DNA of 64,000 bases from Diphasiastrum complanatum. Taxonomy: Eukaryota; Streptophyta; Lycopodiopsida; Lycopodiales; Lycopodiaceae. The translations under genes were made by a program, and so were the position numbers. This document shows, piece after piece, positions 11,670 through 21,000 of the stretch. The notes under the pieces were generated by a model, which saw only the letters and a list, made by a program, of their open reading frames with translations, was not told the origin of the DNA and ran no database searches. The stretch spans positions 26,864,995 to 26,928,994 of the forward strand of contig CM055113.1 in NCBI GenBank assembly GCA_029204225.1, read 5' to 3'. Positions within the stretch are counted from its first letter, which is position 1. The number at the start of each line of letters is the position of its first letter.

Positions 11670-13133
11670 CTATTGTGATTCATAACTGATGTGACGGGCA
11701 GGTAGGATCTTAGCGTGTTGCTTTGGACAGTCTTTGAAATTGTGTTTTCTTATACAATCGGGACACTTAGGATGGTACTTGGTCTTGACTGGACAATCAA
11801 CCATGAAATGGCCAGTTTCACCACAGATGAAGCATCTGGTGTGCAGTGGCCCTTGCATTGCATAACCCTCTTGTATGGCTAGTGGGTCTGGACTTTCTGA
11901 TGGATAGTCTAGATAAGACAAGGCATTTCTAGATTGGGATGGGTGTTCTTCATATTGTTGAACTATATGTGCTTGGATAGGTCGATATGAAGGACAAGCA
12001 TCAATAGGATGCGTAGTCCGATAGTGTGGGCACCATATTGTTTTTTGTCTATAAGGTACCTGTGTAGGGTTTGACTGACCAGGCATACTGCCTTGGATAG
12101 ACTTCAGGGTATCTTGAAACTCATTGGTGAGTTTCTCCATCTGAAGTTGGTGTTTCTTATTAAGCAACGCCAGCTGTGATTTCCAAAGCTAATCTCGGGT
12201 GTCCTCGATCGGCTTCGACTCATGGACAGGAGCATGTGGTGCTTGCCTTTCCCTAGATTCGTCAATATCTGATCCTTCGTCTTCTTCCTTGATAGCATCA
12301 GACATAGCTAACTTTAGGCTCATATATTCATCATTGGATTTAAGCTCGCATCTAATCCATCTTGGAAGGCCGACTAAGAACCAGATGATGAGCATATGTT
12401 CAAAGGGCTGTTCTTGTACTTGACTTTTGAGACGTTTGAAACGCTCAATATAGTCTCATACTCGTTCGTCTTTTGTCATTTTGATAGTCCTTAGATTGAC
12501 AAAAGGGTTTTCTATCAAGCGAAATGGCTTGAAGCATTTGATAAAGGCCTCCTTCAAGAGTGACCAGTCACATTTATCTTCACGATCAAGGTTAAAAAAC
12601 CATTCTCGTGCTCAATCGATCATGGTCATCGAGAAGAGTTGAATCATGGTGTCGGGTGATGTCTCGCCATATACATCACATGCATTCTCAAAGATTTGCA
12701 AAAATCTTTGAGGGTACGCACTACCGTCAAACTTTGGTAGATCTAGCCTGGGTGTACGTCTTTCAAGATGAGCTCCGTGGGTAGTAGAGACTCCATTAAG
12801 GTTGGTTTTGGCCTGTGAGGGGTCAGCACCATAAAAACGGGGTCGTGCACATGAAGACTCAGCTCTATCAGGTTCTTGTCCATTGAACGGGTTTGTGGAT
12901 GGCTCTTGGAGTTTGGCTCTCATTCGATAGAACCTATGACGTCTTATTTGTTCAGCTATTGATATCATATGGATAATCTTCTGGGATTTCAGGATCTGTA
13001 TGCTGGTGGTGGTCCATTGGGTACTAGGGTATGAGTTTCTAGTATCGATGGTTTTTTGGAGTTTTTGATTTTTTAGGATTTTTTGTGTTTTTGGATATTT
13101 CTGAGTTTTTAAGGAAGTCAAGGGAAAACTCAA
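11670..13133 (-). pseudogene. Gag with zinc knuckle (gypsy type), three in-frame stops
   Basis: One minus frame holds the whole protein: a retrotransposon Gag core (LPKFDGSAYPQRFLQIF, AREWFFNL, DYIERFKRLK, GLPRWIRCEL), an acidic linker (IKEEDEGSDIDESRE), a helical MEKLTNEFQ region, a CPHYRTTHPIDACP motif and a CCHC knuckle CFICGETGHFMVDC. Stops are TGA at 12614-12612, TGA at 12458-12456 and TAG at 12191-12189, with no frameshift. The second falls where related Gags read Arg (V-R-DYIERF), consistent with CGA to TGA. The related Gag at 23711-24531 shows the same order of motifs. Confidence 0.8.
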
Positions 13134-13295
13134 TATGAAAAGAGCTTTCTATTGGTATGGGTGTTGTGTTTTGAAAAAAATTTGGTATTCATGCCCTTTG
13201 GTTTTTTTTTTTTTTTTTTTTCTAGTCTCGAAGGTGTTGTGAAGATGGTGGTTCAGTTGAAATGGCAACTAGAGGTGTTGATCAAAAGTTATGGT

Positions 13296-13960
13296 CCGGT
13301 CGAGATTGGGTGTTAATTACTTCGGTCGAGATTTGATCTGCTTGCTCTGGTCGAGATTTGATCTGATTGCTTCGGTTGAGATCTGATTGAATCCCTTTGG
13401 TCGAGATTTGATCGCTGCTCCAGTGAGATTGGACCTGATAGCTTCGGTTGAGATCTGATCGAATCCCTCTGGTCGCGATTGCTCTGGTCGAGATCACTTC
13501 GGCTTCGATCGAGATCTGAACGGCCACTTTGGTCGAGATTCCAGCGAGCAGTTCGGCTCCGGTCGAGATCTGAACGGCCACTTCGGTCAAGATTCCAGCG
13601 AGCAGTTCGGCTCCGGTCGAGATCTGAGCGGCCACTTCGGTCGAGATCTCAGCAAGCACTTCGGCTGAGATTCCAGCATGAGCTTCGGTTGAGATTTTAC
13701 TGAGAGCTCCGGTTGAGATGTGAGCATGAGCTCCGGTTGAGATTTTACTGAGAGCTCCGGTTGAGATGTGAGCATGAGCTCCGGTTGAGATTTTAATTTT
13801 TTTTTTTGTTTTTTTTTTTGATGCACCTGCGTTGCGTCGGTCAAGATGGTGAGAGAGAGGCTTGGCTGAGATGGAAGAGAAGGTGTTCGGTTGAGACGTG
13901 AGAGAAGGTGCTCGGCTGAGATGGAAGAGAAGGTGTTCGATTGAGACATGAGAGAGGGTG
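13296..13960. repeat. Minisatellite near the 5' LTR of the gag-only element
   Basis: All units share a core like TCGGTTGAGAT / CCGGTCGAGAT. The clearest part is three ~54-bp units at 13514-13672 (GATCTGAACGGCCACTTCGG...). A second part alternates GTGAGCATGAGCTCCGGTTGAGA with a TTTTACTGAGAG form (48-bp period, 13675-13795). The long frames here are repeats, not genes. Confidence 0.8.
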
Positions 13961-14192
13961 CTCGGTTGAGATGGTGACAGAGGGAGGTGGAGACGATGGG
14001 TAAGCTATGGGTAGAGGATGATGTAGAAGGAGATGAGGATGTATGTAGGGCGTGGGGATGGTGTGTGCAGGTCGTTCTGAGCTATGAACGGATCTGGAGA
14101 CATTTCAGATTGCGTGCATGGGTCCGATCAAAGATAGTCTTGCAACATATGCCATTTCAGAATGTGAGTGATGCAAGCGGCAAATGGTCAAA

Positions 14193-15356
14193 TGTTGACA
14201 TATCCCCTGCTCCAGAGGACCTATTGTTTACTTTTCTACTTCTTGTTTACAGAACCGTTTCTGCCTGTTATCAGGCTTCATGGCAGTCGTTAGATGGTTT
14301 CTTGATTGATTTTATGATGCCAACCCAGGCAGAAGGAAACAAAGTTTTGTTGTAGTATGTTTCTTTTGTCCTGCCTGTCAGAGGACAACTCAGGGACGTC
14401 GTTCTTGAACGCACTTACATTCTACATGGATGCAAGCCAAGAACGCTAATTCACAGATCAACATACAAACTAATGAACGTTCTACAGATTCTACAGCTAC
14501 CTACACTTAAAACGGACTGAAATCAGAGCCTACACTACATTAACACTGAGCTACCTTACATAACTTGACAAAAACAAGAAACAAAGCTAATCTACAACAT
14601 GTTAGAAGTCCAAGAATCAAGAAACCAACCAGTCTATTGATTCTTGGACATCCCAAGAACATCAAGAACTGGATTGTACAGAGATATGCAAGAATCACAC
14701 CACAGATCCAGCCTATTTAGTTTACTTGAGTGTTGGCTCCTACATTAATCCACAAGAAAACAAGAAATCTAATCCACAACTAGGAAAACAAGAAAACTAA
14801 TCCACTCTAAATCCACAACCACACACAATATGAATGGAAGGGCATGATCATAGGGGCATCACTCAAGAAAACCATCATGATCAAGGAGCTTAGTGTAGTA
14901 TCAAACTCATGGAAAATCTTCTTATTAAGCATGGAGTAGATACAATGCAAAAAGCTCCTCTTCACAAAGAGGGAGTCTTTTAAATAAGCAAGAGAGCTCC
15001 TTAGGTGGCATGCTAGTGGAATTTCCACATTTCACAAATTACAAGTGGAATATTGCTCTCCACTAGAGGTCACATCAAAAGGTGGCTCACTCTACTTTCT
15101 TTAAGAGGAGTCTACTTGCATTTATTACATTTTCCTAGAAATACTAGTTCCTACATGGTCATTCCATCTTTCGGGATTCACCATGAGGCTTACACACTTC
15201 TTGCATGTCTTTCCTAGCTAGTATTTCTCGGCTCTCATACTCGGCTCTCAGTCTTCATTAGTCTCGTCTTCTCGGAAACCTCCTCGGTCTAAGGTGAGAG
15301 GTGCTCTTGAGTTGCTCTGTCCGAGTATCTTGGGGATTCGTCAGAATCAGCCAACA
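14193..15356 (-). repeat. 5' LTR of the gag-only element
   Basis: 1164 bp. It carries a 12-bp local duplication (TCATACTCGGCTC region, ~15237) that is absent from the 3' LTR. Confidence 0.9.
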
Positions 15357-15770
15357 AACTCATCAGGCAAAACTAAAATGCCAGCTAACCTCATTTTAAT
15401 AGAACTTTCTAAACTCTCAACTAATTCTAAAGCCGCAACATGTTTGCCCTTTTGGACAACACTTGCACTAGTTGTGCGACTACCACTAAATAAATCTAAA
15501 ATCCAATCCGTAGGATGAGAAAACATTTCAATTAATTTATTTACAAGTTGTTGTGGTTTTTGACATGGGCAAGCCACAGAACCAGTCTTTGGAGTTTTTA
15601 GGTTTTTTGTCATTGTAGAAAAATTAAAATGATTTGCATAACTTGTGCTCCCTATAGTGTTGTAGTGCAACATGGATCTCTTTTCATTAGTAGAGAAGTA
15701 ACTGATGGTGATATATTCGATCTCATTATAGAGACGTGCACCACCAAAATTGTGCACATTTGGCTTGTAC
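15357..15770 (-). pseudogene. DNA amino-methyltransferase-like gene, exon 2 (5' part)
   Basis: Begins after acceptor TTTGTAG at 15770 and reads YKPNVHNFGGARLYNEIEYI, then a PCQKPQQLVNKLIEMFS segment, HPTDWILDLFSGSRTT, and KHVAALELVESLESSIKMRL. In N4/N6 amino-methyltransferases the pattern is W.KPN....G...E.I, then QKP..L...LI, then the AdoMet loop LD.F.GSGTT, then an acidic residue at the next strand (here LEL). This exon fits, except that the loop reads GSR where G is usual (GSRTT). The catalytic region comes first and the AdoMet loop last, the beta-class order. The exon is cut at 15356 by the LTR element and resumes at 8006. Target base and substrate cannot be told from sequence. Confidence 0.7.
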
Positions 15771-15872
15771 CTACAAACATTGAAAGCAAATAGTCAGACA
15801 AACAAATAACAAAAATGTTCAAATTAAAATCACTTGTAAATGTATACATATTTGGTTACAATCAATACTTAC
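15771..15872 (-). other. Intron of the methyltransferase-like gene
   Basis: 102 bp, starting GTAAGT and ending TTTGTAG on the minus strand. Exon 1 ends with TG (phase 2) and exon 2 starts with G, restoring a Trp codon, so that VIW-YKPN reads through. The splice-phase match is strong support for a real eukaryotic gene. Confidence 0.65.
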
Positions 15873-16153
15873 CAAATGACATTTTCTATCCATGTATTGC
15901 AGACTTCCAATAGGGCCTTGTGGACACCTACTTGTTGCCAACTGGAGTGAAATATTACTATCCTCCAAAGCGGAACTGTAGTGATCTTCAAAAAGACAAC
16001 AACAACGTCTTTGACTTATGTGTATTTAAATGGGCGATTATCATTCAGGGACTCTTCAAGCTTGAACCCGTATGGAATGCCAGTGATGCAAAGGATGTAA
16101 GGTCTTCTTTTTACAAACTTGGAGATCTCTCTGGCATCATTTTGTTGTATTGT
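15873..16153 (-). pseudogene. DNA amino-methyltransferase-like gene, exon 1 as found (one stop)
   Basis: After a TTTTTAG acceptor-like site the minus strand reads ISKFVKRRPYILCITGIPYG (G-IPYG aligns with the catalytic [DNS]PPY motif IV, here with a substituted first residue), then FKLEESLNDNRPFKYT, a TAA at 16018-16016, and ITTVPLWRIVIFHSSWQQVG followed by HKALLEVC and IENVIW at the donor. The order catalytic motif, VIF.S.W, viW.KPN is typical of these enzymes. The stop and the non-consensus motif IV suggest an inactive gene, unless the stop region is an unrecognised intron edge. The plus strand is also open over this stretch, so confidence rests on motifs and splice phase. Upstream exons were not found. 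Confidence 0.55.
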
Positions 16154-16199
16154 CTAAAAACAAGCTAGAAAGGAGCTCTCCATTGAGTATTCTTATGTA

Positions 16200-16330
16200 C
16201 AAACATTCAGACAAGTTAGTGCAATTATTTTTGTTGGGTTGATAGTTGAGGAAGCCAAGCTCCTTGTTTGGGATCACAACATCGACCAAGATTATAGATT
16301 GAAGATGGTTGTTAGACAATGAGTCAGATT
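16200..16330 (+). other. Coding-like patch of unknown protein
   Basis: The plus strand reads EEAKLLVWDHNIDQDYRLKM then VVRQ, TGA, VRFFHKE. The amphipathic, charged character looks protein-coding and better than the overlapping minus frame. It lies opposite to the methyltransferase exons. It may be an exon of a second gene continuing beyond the copia element (22734-23440). No family recognised. Confidence 0.3.
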
Positions 16331-16575
16331 TTTTCACAAGGAGTAGGCTTCACAAAGAAGGAGATAAAACATACATACAACTAAAGTGCCTTTGTGCACA
16401 GGAGACGAGACTATCATTTGATGAAAATAATCCAGCCTCTTCTCTTACAAAATATGATAATTCTTTTTAGCTGGCCTTTTGAAAAGGACATATAGTTTCA
16501 TGTTCAACTTTTTTATATTTTATTTTTTTAGATTAAAATGAAATTCTTTAACACAATTTTTTTTATTTTAGATTT

Positions 16576-17257
16576 TGTTAAAAATTCACAATTCTAGCTT
16601 GACTAGTTTTGGTCATATGACTTGTAAATAGTTAAATGGTCATGATGTGGCTTGTCACACGTGCCAAATAGCATAGGATTCCATTCATAAGGATGTTCTC
16701 AAGTAGACCTAAGTGTTAGAACCTTTGGAATGAGTCCAAATTATGCTTAGATACAAGGGAGAAAAAATAGGAGCTATTTTTGGTAATTTTTGCATTGTTG
16801 AGGGATCTCCAAGATTCCAACCCTAACTTGGTAGGGATGAAAGATCCACCAAAATTAGAATTAGGGATAGGTTTAGGGCTACTCATACCTGCCCAAAACC
16901 GTGATGGATCTTGTATATATAGGTGATGATATCTCACCAAAATCAATCAAGCAATTTCATGATTTTTCTCTCATAATGGTGCAATTGCTCTCTATGTTCA
17001 TAATTGTTTGAGTACTTGTGATTACTAATGATTATAGGATTGAATGTAGGTCTGGTGTACAGTACTCAGACTGTGGGAGGCCGTACTTTCACACGTGTTA
17101 AGCCTTCTTCAAGGATTTGGGCCATTTAGTGAGGTTCAAGCATAGATTTTTGATGGATTTTGATGGTTCAACTTGTGCTAATCTTATGAAATCATAATCT
17201 ATTGTTTCCCTCATCATTTCAAGTGTTTTAGGATCCTTATTTGCTGTAATTTTTACA
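16576..17257 (+). repeat. 5' LTR of the intact copia
   Basis: 682 bp, TGTTAAAAATTC...TTTTTACA. It contains a TATA-like GTATATATAG at 16913-16922 and a CACACGTG palindrome near 17090 beside GTAC motifs. Confidence 0.97.
16913..16922 (+). promoter_or_regulatory. LTR TATA box
   Basis: GTATATATAG in the 5' LTR, repeated at 22389-22398 in the 3' LTR. It is the only strong TATA-like site in the LTR and would start transcription around 16945-16955. Confidence 0.55.
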
Positions 17258-17269
17258 TGGTATCAGAGC
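17258..17269 (+). promoter_or_regulatory. Primer-binding site (initiator Met-tRNA)
   Basis: TGGTATCAGAGC directly follows the LTR end. This is the standard plant copia PBS, complementary to the 3' end of initiator methionine tRNA. Confidence 0.95.
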
Positions 17270-18068
17270 CTAAAGGCTGAAATGAGCTAAATCCTTGGTT
17301 TTCATTCAATTTGATCACAATTTTTGATCTAAATCTTGTGTAGATTGGATCTTAGCATCTAGTATTGATTCTAGAACTCAAAGTGAGTCAAATACATTGG
17401 AGATTGGTGTTGTGTGACTTCATTTGCAGGTGTTTAGGTGTCTAAAACCAGAGGCAAAGTTGAATTCAATTCACATTACCAAGATAGCAAGTTTTGCTTG
17501 CTCCAAGCATTGATTTCTAAGCGAGTTTTGGAGGTGATTTCATAGAGAAGGCTTTCTAGCATTCAAGGAGAGGGAAGATCAGAGTTTTGGGGACTCTTCA
17601 AGGCTGTTCTAAGGTGTAGTAGGCACCTCCTAAAGTGATTTAGGTTCAGTCCAACCATTGCTTGACTTATGCACCAAATTAGATCAATTTTTCATCAATT
17701 TTGATCATTTTTTGCTTGTGATTGGATAGTAGATTGTGTTGCATCCTCATTAAGTTCCATTTAGATCTTTTACAAGTGATTTTGGAAGTATATTAGGTTG
17801 CTGAAATTCACTCTTGATCAGATCATTTGGAATCTTTAATGTTCTTTATAGAAAGAGAGGCAATTCTACTAGTATTGTCTACTTCAATCAAGCAAGTGCA
17901 TTGTTTCTAGTATTCTATGATTTGATTTTGTTAGAGATCATTCTTAGATCTTTATAGGAAGTCTATTACTGATATTTTCAGGTCCCTAAGAAGTGGGATA
18001 AGGTAGACCTTCAATCAAATCAATAGAAGTAACCTTCATTTGTGTCAAGTCCTTGATTAGGAGACTAG
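17270..18068 (+). other. Untranslated leader of the intact copia
   Basis: About 800 bases between PBS and the gag ATG. No substantial open frame is seen in this strand. Confidence 0.8.
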
Positions 18069-21000
18069 ATGACATCTATAAATGCATATCTTTTGGATAC
18101 TAATGAAAGGCTCAACAAAACTAACTATTCCATATGGAAAGTTAGAATGGAATCTATCATGATCATGCAAGATCTGATGGAAATTGTAAATGGTAAGGAG
18201 GGTGAACCTATTCATCCTCAAGAAAAAGCCAAATACATCAAGAGGTGCAATGTTGCACTACATTGCATAAAAATGAATGTTGCAAATGAACTCTTAAGAG
18301 AGGTAGGAGATTGCACTTCAGCTCAAGATGCTTGGGAGACTTTGCAAAAGGTCTATGAATCCAAGAACCAAACTAGAATGTTAGCTTTGAAGAATCAAAT
18401 CTATAGAAGCTATCAAAAGAAAGGAGAGAGTGCACATACTTTTGTCCTAAGAGTAAAGGAATTGAACAAAGAGCTAGCCTTTATAGGTGACCCTATCAAG
18501 GATGAAGAGCTTGTTCAACTCATATTGAATGGACTAAGCTTTGAATTTGACAATTTGGTTCAGGGATATGCAATTATGGGTAAGCTACCCATACTTGAAG
18601 AACTCCAAGGCACACTCATGGCCGAGGAATCAAGAAGGAGCCAAATGCAAGAGAGGATGGATAGGCTTTCCATCCAAGGTGGAGATGACCAAGCTCTCTT
18701 CACCAAAGGCAAAGGCAAGTCCAAAGGCAAAGGATCAACATTCAAGAAGTCTACAAAGCTTGAGGATCAAGAAGGACCCTCAAAGGCATCTCCATCAACC
18801 ACCAAAGTCAAGAAGGACAAATCAAAGGTGAAGTGCTACTATTGTAGCAAGATGGGGCATTATGCCTCGGAATGCTTCAAGAGGAAGCAAGATCAAAGCC
18901 AAGCCAACATGAGCAAAGAGGAGGAGGAGGAGAGTTCACATGAGGACTCTCTCATGATGTCCATATTTTCCTCAACAAGCTTCAAAGGAGAAGATCCTTG
19001 GTGGATTGACTCGGGTGCTAGTTCACACATGACTAGTAAAAGGGAGTTTTTCTCTTCTCTCTTATCTTATGATGGACCTATAAAGTCTATCTATACAGCA
19101 AATGATGAAGCTTGTAAGATTGAAGGAGTTGGTAGAATTCCCCTTTGCTTAGGATCTTCCAAAAAGATCAACATAGAAGGTGTTTTGTACATTCCTACAA
19201 TAACAAAGAATCTACTAAGTGTTGGCCAAATGGTAGACAATGGTTTCAATGTTGACTTTGCTTCAAATGAATGTTTCATCAAGAAGAAGGGTAAGATAGT
19301 GGCTAAGGGCACTAGACTTGGCAAACTTTATAAGTTGGATGCATTTGTGGATACTAATGTTGTCATGTTGGCCGAGAAGAGCAAGATATCTACTTTTACT
19401 TTATGGCACAAAAGACTTGGACATGTCAACTCGGGTTCCATGGAGGCTATGATCAAGGAGGAGTATGCTTTAGGCCTACTAAGGTCTATTGGGAAGGAAG
19501 ACAAGGTTTGTGAAGTTTGTGCCTTATCCAAGGCACATAAGAAGGTGTTTCCTAACTCCATCACAAAGTCATCTCATCCTCTTGAACTCATACACTCGGA
19601 TGTGCACATTGCTAGCACCAAATCTAATGGAGGTTCATCCATGTTTTTAACCTTCATTGATGACTACTCAAGATATTGTTGGGTGTTCTTACTTTCCTTC
19701 AAGTCTCAAGTATTTGATACTTTTGTAAAGTTCAAGTTGTTTGTGGAAAAGCATCATAATCATAGCATCAAGATTCTTAGAAGTGACAATGGTGGACAAT
19801 TCATCTCCAATGAGTTCAAGGCCTTTTGTGAGGAGGAAGGGATCAAGAAAGAGACTTCTTGTCCTTACACTCCTCAAGAAAATGGAGTTGCTGAAAGAAG
19901 GAATAGAACATTATGTGAATGTTCTAAGGCTTTAAGATTAGATGCTTGTTTGCCCAAATCCTTTTGGGGTGAGTCTCTTGTATGTGCAAACTACTTGATG
20001 AATAGGGTGTCTTGCAAAGCAATTGAAGGCAAAACTCCTTATGAGATGTTGTATGGAAAGAAACCCAATCTTAATCACTTGAAAGTTTTTGGGTGTATAT
20101 GTTATGTGCATGTGCCATTGGAAACAAGAACCAAGGAGGATCCATCTTCCACAAGAGGGATCATGCTTGGATATGCAAGCTCAAGAAAGGGCTACAAAGT
20201 CTATCTCCCATCCTTGAACAAATTTGTTGTTTCAAGGGATGTCATCTTTGATGAACATCATATGCATATGCTTGAAGAAGGCTCAAGTGCTCCAACAATC
20301 AAGAAGAAGATGGCCGAGGATCAAGATCTTGGTTTTGAGGAGGAGCTCATGGAGGAGCAAGCACCAAACCCACCTATCACACCAAGGAGATCTTCAAGGG
20401 CAAAAGTGGAGCCATCAAGGCTCACATATCAAGGCAAAGGACAGCAAGTTGAGGGTATCTCATCCACTTCTTATGCTTTATCTAGTTTCAAAGAACCATC
20501 TAATGTTGAAGATGCATTGCACTCCAAAGAATGGTATAAAGCTATGTTGGATGAGTATGATGCCTTGATTGAGAATGAAACTTGGTTGCTTGTTGAGAGA
20601 CCTCAAAGGAATGTAATAGGATGCAAGTGGGTCTTCAAGCTTAAGTTGAATGCAAATGGGAGTGTTAACAAACATAAAGCAAGATTAGTTGCAAAAGGCT
20701 ATGCTCAAGAGAGAGGGATAGACTATGAGGAAAATTTTGCACCCGTGGCCAAGATGGTCACAATAAGACTAATCATTGCACTTGCATCACATTTTGGATG
20801 GATTCTATGTCAAATGGATGTCTCTAATGCTTTCTTGAATGGTTTTTTGGAAGAGGATATCTATATGGAGCAGCCACAAGGGTTCATCAAGCATGGAATG
20901 GAGAACAAAGTATGCCATCTCCAAAGAAGCATCTATGGCTTGAAGCAAGCCTCAAGATCTTGGAATTCAAGACTACATTGCTATCTTATTTCACTTTCTT

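Larger units (their letters stand above)
8007..15356 (-). mobile_element. 7.35 kb LTR retroelement, gag-only, inserted in the methyltransferase-like exon
   Basis: Two direct repeats (8007-9158 and 14193-15356) bound the element. In minus orientation each starts TGTTGGC and ends TCAACA, and the perfect 5-bp target duplication AACTC lies at 8002-8006 and 15357-15361. A purine-rich tract (TTTAGGGGTAGGATAA in minus sense) sits just inside the 3' LTR at 9159-9175. The internal region encodes a Gag with a zinc knuckle (11670-13133), but I find no protease, RT or integrase, so it would depend on another element. It also holds a minisatellite and a coiled-coil coding patch. The LTRs differ at ~38 positions by eye, mostly transitions, plus a 12-bp indel, so it is much older than the copia at 16576. 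Confidence 0.85.

Noticed and set aside
13282-13949. Repeat-containing frames on both strands (QISTEVA..., SQPELSVKSQPEL...)
   Set aside because: Products of the minisatellite, not proteins.
13296-13960. CRISPR-like regularly spaced repeats
   Set aside because: Units are contiguous and degenerate with no unique spacers; plant nuclear context.
13987-14355. 122-aa plus-strand frame
   Set aside because: Runs from the minisatellite into the LTR; no conservation signal and wrong strand for the element.
15920-16168. 82-aa plus-strand frame
   Set aside because: Overlaps exon 1 of the methyltransferase-like gene; the minus strand has motif order and splice-phase support, the plus strand has none.
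16716-16946. 76-aa minus frame, repeated at 22192-22422
   Set aside because: Lies in both LTRs of the intact copia on the antisense strand.
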